Made by a program: the position numbers and the translations under genes. The notes below the pieces were generated by a model. It made no database searches. It had not been told where the DNA came from and worked only from the letters and a program-made list of their open reading frames with translations. Below, in pieces: positions 25,501 to 34,408 of a DNA stretch of 64,000 nt. Origin of the DNA: Candidatus Opimibacter skivensis (GTDB lineage: Bacteria > Bacteroidota > Bacteroidia > Chitinophagales > Saprospiraceae); NCBI GenBank assembly GCA_016721905.1, contig JADKHH010000004.1, forward strand, positions 1 through 64,000, in the 5' to 3' direction. The first letter of the stretch is position 1. Every line of letters begins with the position of its first letter.

Positions 25501-25607
25501 AGTCCATTCTTGACAAGATCATTGCCGGCAAGTGGATTGTGGCGAACGCAGTCGTTGGATTATTTCCGGCGCATAGTGATATGGATGATATCATCATCCT
25601 TTGCTAA
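22554..25607 (+). CDS. metH: Cobalamin-dependent methionine synthase, N-terminal 1017 residues
   Basis: MetH transfers a methyl group from methyltetrahydrofolate through cob(I)alamin to homocysteine. Domains in order: homocysteine-binding (1-~340; zinc ligands in GINCALG and GGCCGTTPDH), pterin-binding (~350-640; VNIGERTNVTGSAKFAKLI), cap and B12-binding (~650-890; DVHDIGKNIVG supplies the lower-ligand His), and the first part of the reactivation domain (WQLAGKYPEIL). The frame then meets TAA at 25605, about 200 residues short. The missing part continues in other frames up to 26248, so the gene is frameshifted, not naturally short. The upstream SAM-clan riboswitch fits methionine control. Confidence 0.93.
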   Translation: MTTRTSLLKQAVKDRILVLDGAMGTMLQRYKLTEADYRGEAFATWPSDLKGNHDLLNITRPDVVAEVHRDYFLAGADIVETNTFNANAISQADYGTQSYVYEINLAAARLARKVADEFTAAEPTKPRFVAGSMGPTNRTASMSPDVNRPGFRATTFKELADAYAEQARGLIDGGVDLLLIETVFDTLNCKAALFGITTLIEETNADVLIGVSGTITDASGRTLSGQTIEAFWISISHAPLFCVGINCALGAAEMRPYIESLSQIANVPLIVFPNAGLPNELGGYDQTAEVMKGLMLEFGKSGFFNIAGGCCGTTPDHIRAIANAVVDLPPRVIPPANPYTQLSGMEPLTIRPESNFVNIGERTNVTGSAKFAKLIRDGKYQEALSVALQQVESGAQVLDINMDEGLLDSKQVMVEFLHLMGSEPDIAKLPFMIDSSKWDIIEAGLQCVQGKCIVNSISMKEGEAAFIHHARLVRKYGAAVVVMAFDEDGQADTIERKVSICVRAYKLLTEDVGFPPQDIIFDPNIFAVGTGIVEHNEYAINFIEATRMIKSLCPGAKISGGVSNISFSYRGNNAVREAMHASFLYHAIKAGMDMGIVNAGMIEVYEEVEPELLKKVEDVLFNRHPDATEALTNYAEEVKSIGKVIQREQAWREESVQERLKHSLVRGITEYIEIDTEEARLQYERPLEVIEGPLMDGMNVVGELFGQGKMFLPQVVKSARVMKTAVAYLTPFLEADKRVGDATAKGKILMATVKGDVHDIGKNIVGVVLACNNYDIVDLGVMVPAEKILRIAREENVDIIGLSGLITPSLDEMVHVAAEMEREGFVLPLMIGGATTSRLHTALRIEPKYNKGPVVHVLDASKAVGVASQFLSDDKVKRAAYLAEIKANYEQMRIAREGKNTKRFISLEAARANRYQPDWSSYDPPVPNKTGVWALKDYDLSELRKYIDWTPFFSSWQLAGKYPEILKDPIVGHEAKKLFDDAQSILDKIIAGKWIVANAVVGLFPAHSDMDDIIILC

Positions 25608-26248
25608 ACCCTAAAGGGGATGAAAGTCGCACAGAGGTATAAGAAAGGGGTTCATCATCATCTGCGTCAGCAAGTAGAGAAGGCCCGGGGCAACCTAATT
25701 ATTGTTTGTCGGACTTCATTGCGCCGGTGGAGAGTGGCAAGCAGGATTACATCGGAGGGTTTGCGGTGACAGCTGGATTGGAGATTGAAGACAAGGTAAA
25801 AGAATTTGAAGCGGTGCATGATGATTACCATGCGATCTTGTTGAAGGCATTGGCGGATCGGTTTGCGGAGGCATTTGCGGAGCGCATGCATGAGCGGATG
25901 CGCAAGGAGTGGTGGGGATTTGCCACCGATGAAAACCTTGACAATAATACCTTGATCGCAGAAGGGTATCGGGGTATACGTCCTGCTCCCGGATATTCGG
26001 CGTGTCCTGATCATACAGAGAAGGCGTTGTTATTTGAATTGCTTGATGTGCCTGCGCAGGCTGGGATTACGCTGACGGAGAGTATGGCGATGTATCCGGC
26101 GGCGAGTGTGAGTGGCTGGTATTTTTCACATCCGGAGAGTAAGTATTTTGCGGTGAGTGGGATTGACCGGGATCAGCTGGAGGATTATGCGAAGAGGAAG
26201 GGGATGAGTATTCCGCAGATGGAGCGTTGGTTAAGTCCGTTGCTGTAA
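25608..26248 (+). pseudogene. metH: metH reactivation domain, separated by frameshifts
   Basis: The rest of MetH's AdoMet-binding reactivation domain. The frame at 25613-25639 reads KGDESRTEV, the frame at 25650-25685 reads VHHHLRQQVEKARG, and the frame from about 25683 reads GQPNYCLSDFIAPVESG and stays open to 26248, ending MSIPQMERWLSPLL. RGIRPAPGYSACPDHTEK, the SAM-binding segment, is intact. So three one-base indels occur within about 80 bases: after the AAACCC run near 25606, around GG at 25636 and in the GGGG run near 25683. The TTG at 25706 is not a real start. Either assembly error or a real disruption of reactivation. Confidence 0.85.
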
Positions 26249-26466
26249 AAGCAGAGAGCATAGAGCATAGGGCAAAGAGCAGCATAGGGCTAAATGGCTG
26301 AAGGGGCTGAAGAGGCTGAAGAGGCTGAAGACAAAATCAAATTATCCTCATTTGTTTTTAAAAAAACCAAATGTTATTGGTAGCCTCTGGCTGGCAATGG
26401 CAGGATCATAGATGATCTGTTTCTATTTCGGGATTATTTCAGCAGCCTCCTGGCTGCAGGCAATGA
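26249..26466. other. Intergenic with GGCTGAAGAGG repeats
   Basis: Contains GAGCATAGAGCATAGGGC and a four-fold GGCTGAAGAGG/GGCTGAAGGGG array (about 26290-26328), the reverse of words seen before aspS and near 43.96 kb. No gene seen. Confidence 0.5.
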
Positions 26467-27804
26467 CTATAAAGATCGCATAGCTATATCGATCAGGTGT
26501 CTGGTATAATCAGCCATGAATAGAGGAATATTTAACACTCCATCATTTAAATTCAGGTTCTTTAGTGAATATCGGATTCGTAAGGGAGGCGAATAGGTTT
26601 TATGATAATAGGAGAGGCTCTTGCTTCTTATATTTTCATCCGATTTTACCTCGACGGGTATTATCGTATTCTTATATTGAATGAGAAAGTCCACTTCTGC
26701 TATGCCTTCAGAAGTCCAATATCTCGGTGTCGTTTCAAATTGCGGGAGAACGGCTTGTAGTATATAATTTTCAGTGAGGGCTCCCTTAAATTCAGTAAAC
26801 AATCGGTTACCTTCTTTAAACGCCATTGGATCCAATTGGGCCAGGTTTCTTAACAACCCAACATCCAAAAGATATATCTTGAATGCGGACAAATCATCAT
26901 ACGCCGACAAGGGAAGGTTTGGCTTTATACACCTGCTAACCTTATGTACAAGTCCTGCCTGCGTAAGCCAAAGCAATGCATCTTCATAATCCCTGGCACG
27001 AGCTCCGGTTTTGACAGCCTGAAACATAAATTTTTTGTTTTCCCTGGCCAGTTGGGATGGAAGTGAATTCCAGATAAAACCAATTTTGGGGATATCCTTT
27101 GTCGCAGTGTGTTTTGAAAAATCCAATGCATACGCATTTTGGATATTACTCAATTGGCGTTGGACAAGTTCAAGATCATTTGTTTCCAGTAAAGTGCTGG
27201 CAGGTTCGGGCAAGCCGCCTGAAATAAAATACATTTTAAACTTCTCCACGAGGTCATTGAAAAAGATGTCGGGAATAGGCTCAATTTGTTCAAAGGATTC
27301 CAGGTATTTACTCAAGGATGGGTTCAACCCAAGGAGAAACTCTGAAAAAATAAGTGGATGCACAGAAAGAAAATCTACTTGTCCGACAGGGAATGATCCT
27401 TCTTTGCCGAGCGTAATCCCAAGTAATGAACCAGCTCCGGCGACTATATATTCCGGTGCGTTTTCATGGAAGTATTTTAAGGTATTCAGTGCTGGCCTAC
27501 ATTCCTGGATCTCATCGAAAATAATGAGTGTATCTCCTGGAGTGATCGTGGCTCCATGGATAAGAGATAAATTTTGAAGAATCCTGGTGACATCCTTTGT
27601 CTTTTCAAAAAACTGAGCCAGTTCAGGTTTTTCCTCGAAATTGAAGTATGCTGTATGCTTAAATTCACTAGCACCAAAAGCTTTCAAAAGGGATGTCTTT
27701 CCTACCTGCCGTGCTCCCATCAACAGGAGAGGCTTTCGGTAAGCCGAATGCTTCCATCGAGTTAAATCTGCAATTAATCTTCGTTTAAAGTCAACTTTTC
27801 CCAA
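26467..27804 (-). CDS. AAA-type ATPase with DUF4143 domain
   Basis: A 445-residue ATP-binding protein. Walker A is GARQVGKTSLL at 30-40, Walker B LIIFDEIQE at 93-101. The C-terminal half is DUF4143: KIYLLDVGLLRNLAQLDP, ENYILQAVLPQFETTPRYWTS, then EVDFLIQYKNTIIPVEVKSDENIRSKSL. That last segment has the E-V-D...P-V-E-V-K pattern of a PD-(D/E)xK nuclease-like fold. Such proteins are common accessory genes in Bacteroidota with no settled role. It marks the left end of the AT-rich accessory stretch; a signal-like promoter was not found. Confidence 0.88.
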   Translation of the reverse strand: MGKVDFKRRLIADLTRWKHSAYRKPLLLMGARQVGKTSLLKAFGASEFKHTAYFNFEEKPELAQFFEKTKDVTRILQNLSLIHGATITPGDTLIIFDEIQECRPALNTLKYFHENAPEYIVAGAGSLLGITLGKEGSFPVGQVDFLSVHPLIFSEFLLGLNPSLSKYLESFEQIEPIPDIFFNDLVEKFKMYFISGGLPEPASTLLETNDLELVQRQLSNIQNAYALDFSKHTATKDIPKIGFIWNSLPSQLARENKKFMFQAVKTGARARDYEDALLWLTQAGLVHKVSRCIKPNLPLSAYDDLSAFKIYLLDVGLLRNLAQLDPMAFKEGNRLFTEFKGALTENYILQAVLPQFETTPRYWTSEGIAEVDFLIQYKNTIIPVEVKSDENIRSKSLSYYHKTYSPPLRIRYSLKNLNLNDGVLNIPLFMADYTRHLIDIAMRSL

Positions 27805-28030
27805 TATTTGGTTAGTTTTTTGTGAATTTCATCACGTTTTGATAACTAATTATTGGCAAATATAGGCCGATTTGACCTTAGATGCAAATCACAAATGTCT
27901 TTTACGTCAGGGGCTGAGCCCCCCTTCCTACCAGCGCGCCCTTTCAGGGCTTTTCAGATCACTGAATACCAGATCACTGATAACTGATCGTTCTCACGCT
28001 CTCACGCTCTCACGTTCGTATCTTAGTCCC

Positions 28031-28435
28031 ATGTCACCGACCACCCACAGCACCACCGGCACCCGTATCAAGCCTTCCACGCGAAAGAAACTCAAGGAGC
28101 AAGTCCAGGAGGAAAAGCAGGTCATCGTGCATTGTCACTATAGCTGTACTAATCCGTATGGCATGTACATCCGCATCTGGCCCTCCACCTACCTGATCGC
28201 GAGGGATGTGCAGCACCGCAGTGAGCTGGTCCATGCAGAGAATATACCGCTGGCGCCTGAATGGATGGCGGTTGCGCCCGGAACGAAGAGTCAGTTTACC
28301 TTAATCTTCTCCGGGCTGCCCAAGGACTGCCAGCGGTTTGACCTGGCGGAGATCATTCCGCAGGAGGGTGGATTTTTTGTGGCGGATATTGAAAGGAATG
28401 AGATGGATGTTTATGAAGTTGAGATGGAGGAGTGA
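28031..28435 (+). CDS. Hypothetical protein whose 3' end is duplicated downstream
   Basis: 134 residues from ATG 28031 (MSPTTHSTTGTRIKPSTRKK); the frame is open back to 27872 but that part is a palindromic phrase repeat. The N-terminus is basic and low complexity; the rest (VIVHCHYSCTNPYGMYIRIW, FTLIFSGLPKDCQRFDLAEI, FFVADIERNEMDVYEVEM) looks like a small beta-rich domain. I do not recognise a family. The last ~33 codons and the leader phrase at 27906-27950 recur at 29412-29614, flanking the HEPN/MNT pair. Confidence 0.65.
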   Translation: MSPTTHSTTGTRIKPSTRKKLKEQVQEEKQVIVHCHYSCTNPYGMYIRIWPSTYLIARDVQHRSELVHAENIPLAPEWMAVAPGTKSQFTLIFSGLPKDCQRFDLAEIIPQEGGFFVADIERNEMDVYEVEMEE

Positions 28436-28565
28436 GGTGAGAGAGTAAGAGGGGTGAGAGGATGGGTGATCGGGAAATCCAAGGCAAAAAATGTCCTTAT
28501 CTTTGGTACAAGCGTTCAATATTTAGAACTGAAGCGATCCAACATTGAAAAATGAATCTGGAAAA

Positions 28566-28982
28566 ATGACACATGTTGATTTACAGTGGATCCAACAGTT
28601 TGAGAATTATTCAAAGGCGCTATCGCAGTTGGATAAATTTATAGCTAAAGGTGAATCACTCAATGAACTGGAAGAGCAAGGTCTAATTCAGTCCTTTGAA
28701 TATAATTTTGAGCTGGCCTGGAATCTGATCAAGGACTATTATGAATACCAGGGAGAGACTACTATTCAGGGTGGTCGGGATGCCTTCAGGTTGGCATTCA
28801 GACGGGGATTGATTGAGGATGGTGAGGGCTGGATGAATATGATTGAAAGCCGCAAAAAAACTACACATACTTACAATGAAGAAATGGCAGATGAAATCGC
28901 AGCTGCCATATTGAATCAGTACTATGGGCTGTTTAAGAAACTGCATCACACCATGGATGAACTTCTAAAATCTCAGCCATAA
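28566..28982 (+). CDS. HI0074/HepT-like nucleotidyltransferase substrate-binding protein
   Basis: 138 residues from ATG 28566; an in-frame TTG at 28545 would add seven. All-helical protein of the HI0074 (KNTase_C-like HEPN) family: LQWIQQFENYSKALSQL, GLIQSFEYNFELAWNLIKDY, FRLAFRRGLI and WMNMIESRKKTTHTYNEEM. The last element holds an R-x4-H/T-Y motif (RKKTTHTYNE) similar to the HEPN ribonuclease motif Rx4-6H. Paired with the nucleotidyltransferase 17 bases downstream, it fits a type VII (HEPN toxin/MNT antitoxin) module, here toxin first. Confidence 0.85.
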   Translation: MTHVDLQWIQQFENYSKALSQLDKFIAKGESLNELEEQGLIQSFEYNFELAWNLIKDYYEYQGETTIQGGRDAFRLAFRRGLIEDGEGWMNMIESRKKTTHTYNEEMADEIAAAILNQYYGLFKKLHHTMDELLKSQP

Positions 28983-28999
28983 ACCCTCCCTGTAATCGT

Positions 29000-29341
29000 A
29001 TGAAATTCGGACTCAAGGAACATATCATCGATAAGATCCAGCAGGTCTTTTCATCTGTATCGCAAGTGGAGGAGGCTATTCTATATGGTTCCCGGGCCAA
29101 AGGAAATTTCAGGAACGGATCTGACATTGATCTTGTCCTCAAAGGCAAAGGCCTTGACCTCCGCGTAATGAATCAACTGAGCGAGAAGTTGGATGATCTC
29201 TTGTTACCTTACATGCTTGACATTTCTGTCTACAGGCAAATTTCAGATCCGGATCTATTGGAGCATATCAGGCGAGTGGGTGTCATTTTTTATCAGAAAA
29301 AGCTGAAGGATCAGGAAACGGCTCCTGCCCTCCATGCCTAA
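29000..29341 (+). CDS. MNT-type minimal nucleotidyltransferase
   Basis: 113 residues with the Pol-beta superfamily signature ILYGSRAKGNFRNGSDIDLVLKG, giving GS...D-x-D, and a third acidic residue in LPYMLDISVY. This is the HI0073-like partner of the HI0074 protein upstream. In characterised HEPN/MNT pairs the MNT protein AMPylates the HEPN toxin and neutralises it. Whether this pair is active is not shown. It is followed by the remnant of the duplicated hypothetical gene. Confidence 0.88.
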   Translation: MKFGLKEHIIDKIQQVFSSVSQVEEAILYGSRAKGNFRNGSDIDLVLKGKGLDLRVMNQLSEKLDDLLLPYMLDISVYRQISDPDLLEHIRRVGVIFYQKKLKDQETAPALHA

Positions 29342-29411
29342 ACCTTCCTCTGCTGTCAAAGCCTTTGAATGGGGATGAAACTCCATTCAGTGGGCGTAAG
29401 AGCTTTCCGTA

Positions 29412-29614
29412 AGGGGCTAAACCCCCTTTCTACAAGCGCGCCCCTACAGGGCTTCTCGCACCACCTTCGCCCTAGCCTCTTCCTTAGCCTTAGCCTTAGC
29501 CTTTTTTCCCCGCGTTTTGACCTGGCGGAGATTATTCCGCAGGAAGGGGGATTTTTTGTGGCGGATATAGCGCGCAATGAGATGGATGTGTATGAAGTTC
29601 AGATGGAAGAGTGA
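29412..29614 (+). pseudogene. Deletion remnant of the hypothetical gene at 28031-28435
   Basis: The first part (GGGGCTAAACCCCCTTTCTA, about 29413-29458) matches the leader of the upstream gene (27908-27951). It is joined through a CCTTAGCCTTAGCC stretch to a close copy of its last ~100 bases (from about 29512, reading RFDLAEIIPQEGGFFVADIA). Everything between is missing. So this is a fused 5'-leader/3'-end copy, not a working gene. Confidence 0.8.
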
Positions 29615-29758
29615 GAGGTGAGAGAATGAGAGAGTGAGATGTGAGAGAGTAAGAGGGGTGAGAGGGGTGAGATGATGAAAGGGAAAGGGGGGGATGGGGG
29701 AACCATGGAAAAATGTACATTTAGGATTGTAGATATGGTGCCCCGATAAACCTACTCA

Positions 29759-29926
29759 ATGCCTCAGCTAGAAACTTATTATTATTCAGATCAGCCAACT
29801 ACTTGTCCGAAGTGCGGTATTAGGACGGATGTTGTGTTGAATATGTCACATACGATGAGTGTAGTTCAGGTAGAGGAGTGTTTGGGGTGTGGGGAGAGGT
29901 TTATGGTTCAGGATGAAAAGAATTAA
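29759..29926 (+). CDS. Zinc-ribbon microprotein
   Basis: A 55-residue open frame, ATG 29759 to TAA. It has two paired cysteine knuckles, TTCPKCGIR and EECLGCGERF, 22 residues apart, the spacing of a treble-clef/zinc-ribbon. The rest is polar. The arrangement CPxCG...CxxCG is unlikely by chance. No family can be named. It lies between repeat-rich DNA and the end of the frameshifted helicase gene. Confidence 0.6.
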   Translation: MPQLETYYYSDQPTTCPKCGIRTDVVLNMSHTMSVVQVEECLGCGERFMVQDEKN

Positions 29927-29983
29927 ATACTGAAACCATTCGAAAAATAATACGCTTATTAGAAAAAGCAAATAGGAAGTCAA

Positions 29984-32900
29984 TCAATTCAACACTTCTA
30001 TGAAAATACCTTCAACTTTAAGGCCATCCAAATCTTCTTCTTTTAATATAATGTTCTGAAATTCTGAATTGAGGGACTGGGGTTTTAAAATAATTGAAGT
30101 ATGAGACCAAGAATCCTCCTCCACTACTTTTTTGCTCTCGTACAATTTAACAGTGTATCCCGCAGCATAATCAGGATCTTGAATATCAGCATGCCTTACA
30201 AGAACAATTTTTCCTGCTCTTGTTCCTCCGGAGTCCTTTTTAAATAAGCACCATGAATTACTAGGTATAATTTTATTCATTGAATCTCCAACTACTTCAC
30301 AAACAAAATAATCTTGCGCATACTTAAATGGCTTATTAAACTCAATCCATTCTGTCTCAGAACTTATTTGCATTTCGCTAAAATGACCAGCAGAAGCCCT
30401 AACATTATATAATGGAATGCAATTAATAAATGGCTTTATCCTTTCGATAGGTAATATGTTAAATGGCTTAATATTAAATTCTCTAGTGGTATCAAGTTTG
30501 TCAGTACTGCTTTCGTCATTGCTCTTACTAGTTAAATAATTATATAATGAATCTTCAACAGGGCTATTCAATAAGAACTTAACTTTAACAACCGATACCT
30601 GACCTCCGTTGTCATCAGAAATTGTAGTTTGTTCAAAACTTCCATCTATAGGTGTAACGTCTCCCATAAAATAGAATTCCGTTCCTTCATCATTGTGTTT
30701 CTTGATAAAAAGTGGTATTCGCAACCCACTCTTGTAATTTATTATTGCTTGAACGTCTGGACTTTTTAATGTCCTTTTTGATTTTGACATCCATTCAAAT
30801 TCTGAATTATTTATAAACCCATCTTCGTACTTCGTAGTGTTCGAAATACTCTCCTCCTTATGATAGTTGACGAAAATAGGGCAATTAGATTTATCCGGAC
30901 TTACAATATAACCTCCAACAGTTTGAGGATTTGGATTGCTAGCCCAATTCAAAATTCTAAATACATCCTTTCTTGAATATTTTCGATACAATACAAATCC
31001 ACCAATAAAATGCTTTTCAAAAACAAGTCCTTAAACACCTTTGCTGAATAGTCAATATTGTCTTCTAAGAATCGAGAAAATGTTAAGTTACTTAATTTGC
31101 TTCCAAATGTCTTTTCGAATTGAATTTCTTTTCTTTCTTTAAAACAATATTGGTTCCGTGGATCTCGTTAACGGAAATTAGTTGTCCATTTTATTCTCAG
31201 TTACAAATTTGAAATTTAAATTATTAATACAGGAATCAATTGTTTCATTTGATACCAAATAACCATATACAGTCTTAATATTCGATTTAATATCTTCAAT
31301 TTGGACTGTATTTGAAAGAAGTAATGTTTTTAAGATTAAACATTCTTCAATACGCTTTGTGTTATTAATTTCATTTGCAAATAGTTCCAATAATTTAATA
31401 TGTTCTTTATCTAGCGTTGATTCCAGCTCCATTTCCAATCCTTTACAAAGTTGAAATATGATTTAGAATAATTACTAAATAACTGTGGATCTCTCAATCC
31501 ATAATTAATAAAATCAACCATCATTGGTATTCTTCCCAACCTAAATTTTAATAGATTATAGTCATTAACTAAATCCCTCTTCAACTGCATTTTTGCAGCA
31601 TCTATTGATTCAAATATTCTTTCACGTGTTATTTTATCAAAATTAATTGTTGAAGTTCCTGGAATCAAGTTGCTTCCACTTGAAACTAATTTTCTTAACG
31701 AATCTTTGTTATACGGAAGTATCACCATATAGAGCTATAGGGATTAAATAATTGCTTTTATAATTCCCAATAAAATCTATAACTGTCAAATATTCTTTTT
31801 CATCAATCTTTCTTAACCCTCGACCCAGTTGCTGAACAAATACAATTGCAGATTGGGTTGGCCGCAACATCACAATCTGATTAACACTTGGTATATCAAT
31901 TCCTTCATTAAAAATATCTACCGTAAAAATATAATCCAATTGATTTGCGACTTTATCGGATTCAAGTTGTAGGATTGCTTGACTTCGATCATTTTCACTA
32001 TTGCCACCAGAAAGGGCGATGGTTTTATACCCTCTCGAATTAAATTCTCTTGAAAGCACAATACTTTCCTCTACGGTTGAACAAAATATTAAACCACGCA
32101 CCTTTCCATTATCACATCCATAAAAAGAAGTCTTTTCTATTATCCGATCTATTCGCTCTGAAGAAGTAAGTTGATTGAAACTAGATTCTTCTCCTAGAAC
32201 TTCTCCATTCACAGTTATATCAGTAACCCCATAATAATGAAAGGGACTTAGCATATTTTCTTCGAGGGCTCGGTGTAATCGAATCTCATATGCTATGTTA
32301 TAGTCGAACAACTTAAAGACGTCTAACCCATCTGTTCTTTCAGGAGTGGCAGTCATTCCCAGTAAGAATTTAGGTTTGAAGTAATCAAGCAGGTTTTGAT
32401 AGGATTCAGCTCCTGCCCTATGTGTCTCATCTACGACAATGTATTCAAAATATTCAGGGTCAAATTTTTGTAAATGTTCGTCCTTCGAAATCGTTTGTAC
32501 AGTTGAGAAAATGAAGTTCGCTTCCAACTCCTTAAGTTTACCTGAGTATACTCCCATTGACGTTGATTCGCCAAAAATTGCCCTGTAAGCCTTCATTGAA
32601 GCTTCCGCAATATTTAACCTATGGACAACAAATAGAAATCTCTTTGGATTTACCTTTTTTACATCAAAAGCTGACAAAAAAGTTTTTCCGGTGCCAGTTG
32701 CGGATATCAATAAAGCTTTGGATTTCCCTTGAGAACGAAGTTGGTCAATACTGTTTAAAGCTTCTACTTGCATAGAATTCGGTATTATTTCTCTCTGATT
32801 AGAAATAATCAACTCCCTTTTAAATAATCTTGTATAGTCGACCTGTTTGTTATATAATATTTCATAGTTAGAAATGAAAGCTAAGTCGACATTAACGGCT

Positions 32901-33432
32901 TTTCAAATTCCGTTGTAAACTCCTTGATTGCATTAAATATTATATGACTTATGGGCGTGGCTGTTATTTTCAAATTCCACTCTACATTGGAGCAAAGTGC
33001 ACTAGCTGTTAAATTACTGCTTCCAATTATTAAATTATAAGTTTCATTCTTCTTAAACAAATATCCCTTTGAATGAAAAGCACTATCAACTGCAATCTTT
33101 GTTTCTATATTACTAAATTTCAACAGTCTCTTTAAGGCTTCTGGCTGAGTAAAATTTAAATACTGAGACACTAATATTTTGCCTTTTATTCCTCTGCCAT
33201 TTAGATTATGTAAAGTTTCAATTAGCGTAGCTAGACCATCGGTAGTTACAAAGGCAACTGAAAACCAAAATTCATCACAGCTGTTTAATTCGTGAAGTAT
33301 AGTTCCTAAGATTTTTACCTTCCTTTTTATCATTGACCAACAGTTGAGGTAAGTATTCCATGTTAGATGGAATACTTTTATTAATAAATCCGTATGTAAG
33401 CTTTTCTCTAAATTAATATTAATTAAACTCAT
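29984..33432 (-). pseudogene. PLD-like / SF2 helicase / DUF3427 / S24-like protein gene, multiply frameshifted
   Basis: Read across frames, one protein of ~1,140 residues emerges. PLDc nuclease-like domain (33432-32881: FWFSVAFVTTDGL ... FHSKGYLFKK, IIGSSNLTASAL); SF2 helicase (32812-31709: SATGTGKTFLSAF, VVDETHRAG, GMTATPERTDG, QQLGRGLRKID); a helical region (31728-31178); DUF3427 (from ~31000: GFVLYRKYSRKDVFRILNW, FINNSEFEWMS); and a C-terminal S24/LexA-like fold (CEVVGDSMNKIIPSNSW, YTVKLYES). Indels lie near 33390/33315 (a compensating pair), 32885, 31715, 31425 and 31000-31170. The region is clearly AT-richer than its surroundings, which suggests transfer. Similar architectures are thought to act in defence or DNA repair. 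Confidence 0.82.
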
Positions 33433-33444
33433 TAGCGTGTTTCA

Positions 33445-33824
33445 TTAATTTTCCACGATTGGAATATCCGCAGCGGCCCAGTCCAATGTGCTGAGTTCAT
33501 TTGCTCTCAACCATTTATAATCAATATGTTCAGTTAGAGTCAATATTGGGCTTGCGCATGCGCAGATAAAACTATGCATTATTATAATGAAATCAGGATA
33601 ATGATGTGTGACCGTTAAATACTCTTCCTGCACTTCAATTCTGCATATTTAACTCTTCTAATATTTCTCTTTTAATTGCCTGGTTTTTAATTCCCCGAGT
33701 TCCATTTTGCCACCAGGAAATTCATACTTTTGGAGATATATTCATATTTATTTTCTCCTCTTTGAACACAAAGAATTTTATTATTAAAGACAATAATGGC
33801 TGCAACAACCTCAATGCTCTTCAT
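33445..33824 (-). pseudogene. NUDIX (MutT-like) hydrolase, frameshifted
   Basis: From ATG 33822-33824 the minus strand reads MKSIEVVAAIIVFNNKIL, CVQRGENKYEYIS, then YEFPGGKMELGE. Shifting frame gives NQAIKREILEELNMQ, and a second shift gives IEVQEEYLTVTHHYPDF and the C-terminal KWLRANELSTLDWAAADIPI. Together this is a complete NUDIX box (GGKxExGE...REILEEL) and an (deoxy)nucleoside triphosphate pyrophosphohydrolase-type end. Three or more one-base indels in AT-rich DNA break it. It precedes the PLD-helicase gene in the same direction, twelve bases apart, so the two formed an operon. Confidence 0.8.
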
Positions 33825-34108
33825 ATATCTTTTGGAAATTTTGATCAAAACTATAATGATCCATTTTGGTTTAAATTTCGCAGCTAATCTAAACCTTTCA
33901 GTCCCAAATTCAACTATTTTCAGATTTTTCTTAAACCTGGAGCAGAAAAGAATGAAAAAAGATTATATAACAGAGGCTTTGGCCTTTTCATGTTAACCTA
34001 ACCAAACTGGCTTGCAGGAAGGGGTATTGCCTTCACCATGAAAGCTGACAATCTGACCGAGAACTTCAGATGTATGGGTCTAATATTTGTAAATCCTCTA
34101 CCTCCCCC
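33825..34108. other. AT-rich intergenic gap
   Basis: 284 bases, AT-rich on the left, with no supported gene, repeat or RNA. It separates the foreign-looking NUDIX/helicase pair from the YtxH gene. Confidence 0.5.
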
Positions 34109-34408
34109 CTACTTTTTCTCCTCCCCAAACTTCGTAATAGCCTTTCCGATCCGCAACGTCGCTTCGTCCGCTGCCTGTTCCAGCGCAGCATCGACCTTGT
34201 CGCTCAGGCGGTCGATTTCGTTGTTGACTTCATTGACATAGGCGGAGAGGATGTAGGCGCCGTCCTTGATGTCACCGATGGCCAGTTCTCCTTTCTTATA
34301 GAGTTTGCGGCGGGTCTTGATGCCTTTGTCGGGAGCGAGCAACAGGCCAAGTAATGCGCCAGCGGATGCGCCGACGAGGAAGCCTAAAATGATATCTGAT
34401 TTTTTCAT
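34109..34408 (-). CDS. YtxH domain protein, paralogue 1
   Basis: A 99-residue protein: an N-terminal membrane segment with small residues (IILGFLVGASAGALLGLLLAP) immediately followed by the YtxH signature APDKGIKTRRKLYKKG and an amphipathic coiled-coil tail. YtxH proteins are general-stress associated in other bacteria; function unknown. Two more copies lie at 38861-39163 and 45024-45278, all on the minus strand. Its upstream region is made almost wholly of GTTGATGG-type repeats. Confidence 0.9.
   Translation of the reverse strand: MKKSDIILGFLVGASAGALLGLLLAPDKGIKTRRKLYKKGELAIGDIKDGAYILSAYVNEVNNEIDRLSDKVDAALEQAADEATLRIGKAITKFGEEKK

Noticed and set aside
25706..26248. An independent gene starting at TTG 25706
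   Set aside because: It is the continuation of MetH in another frame; family residues extend upstream of the TTG.
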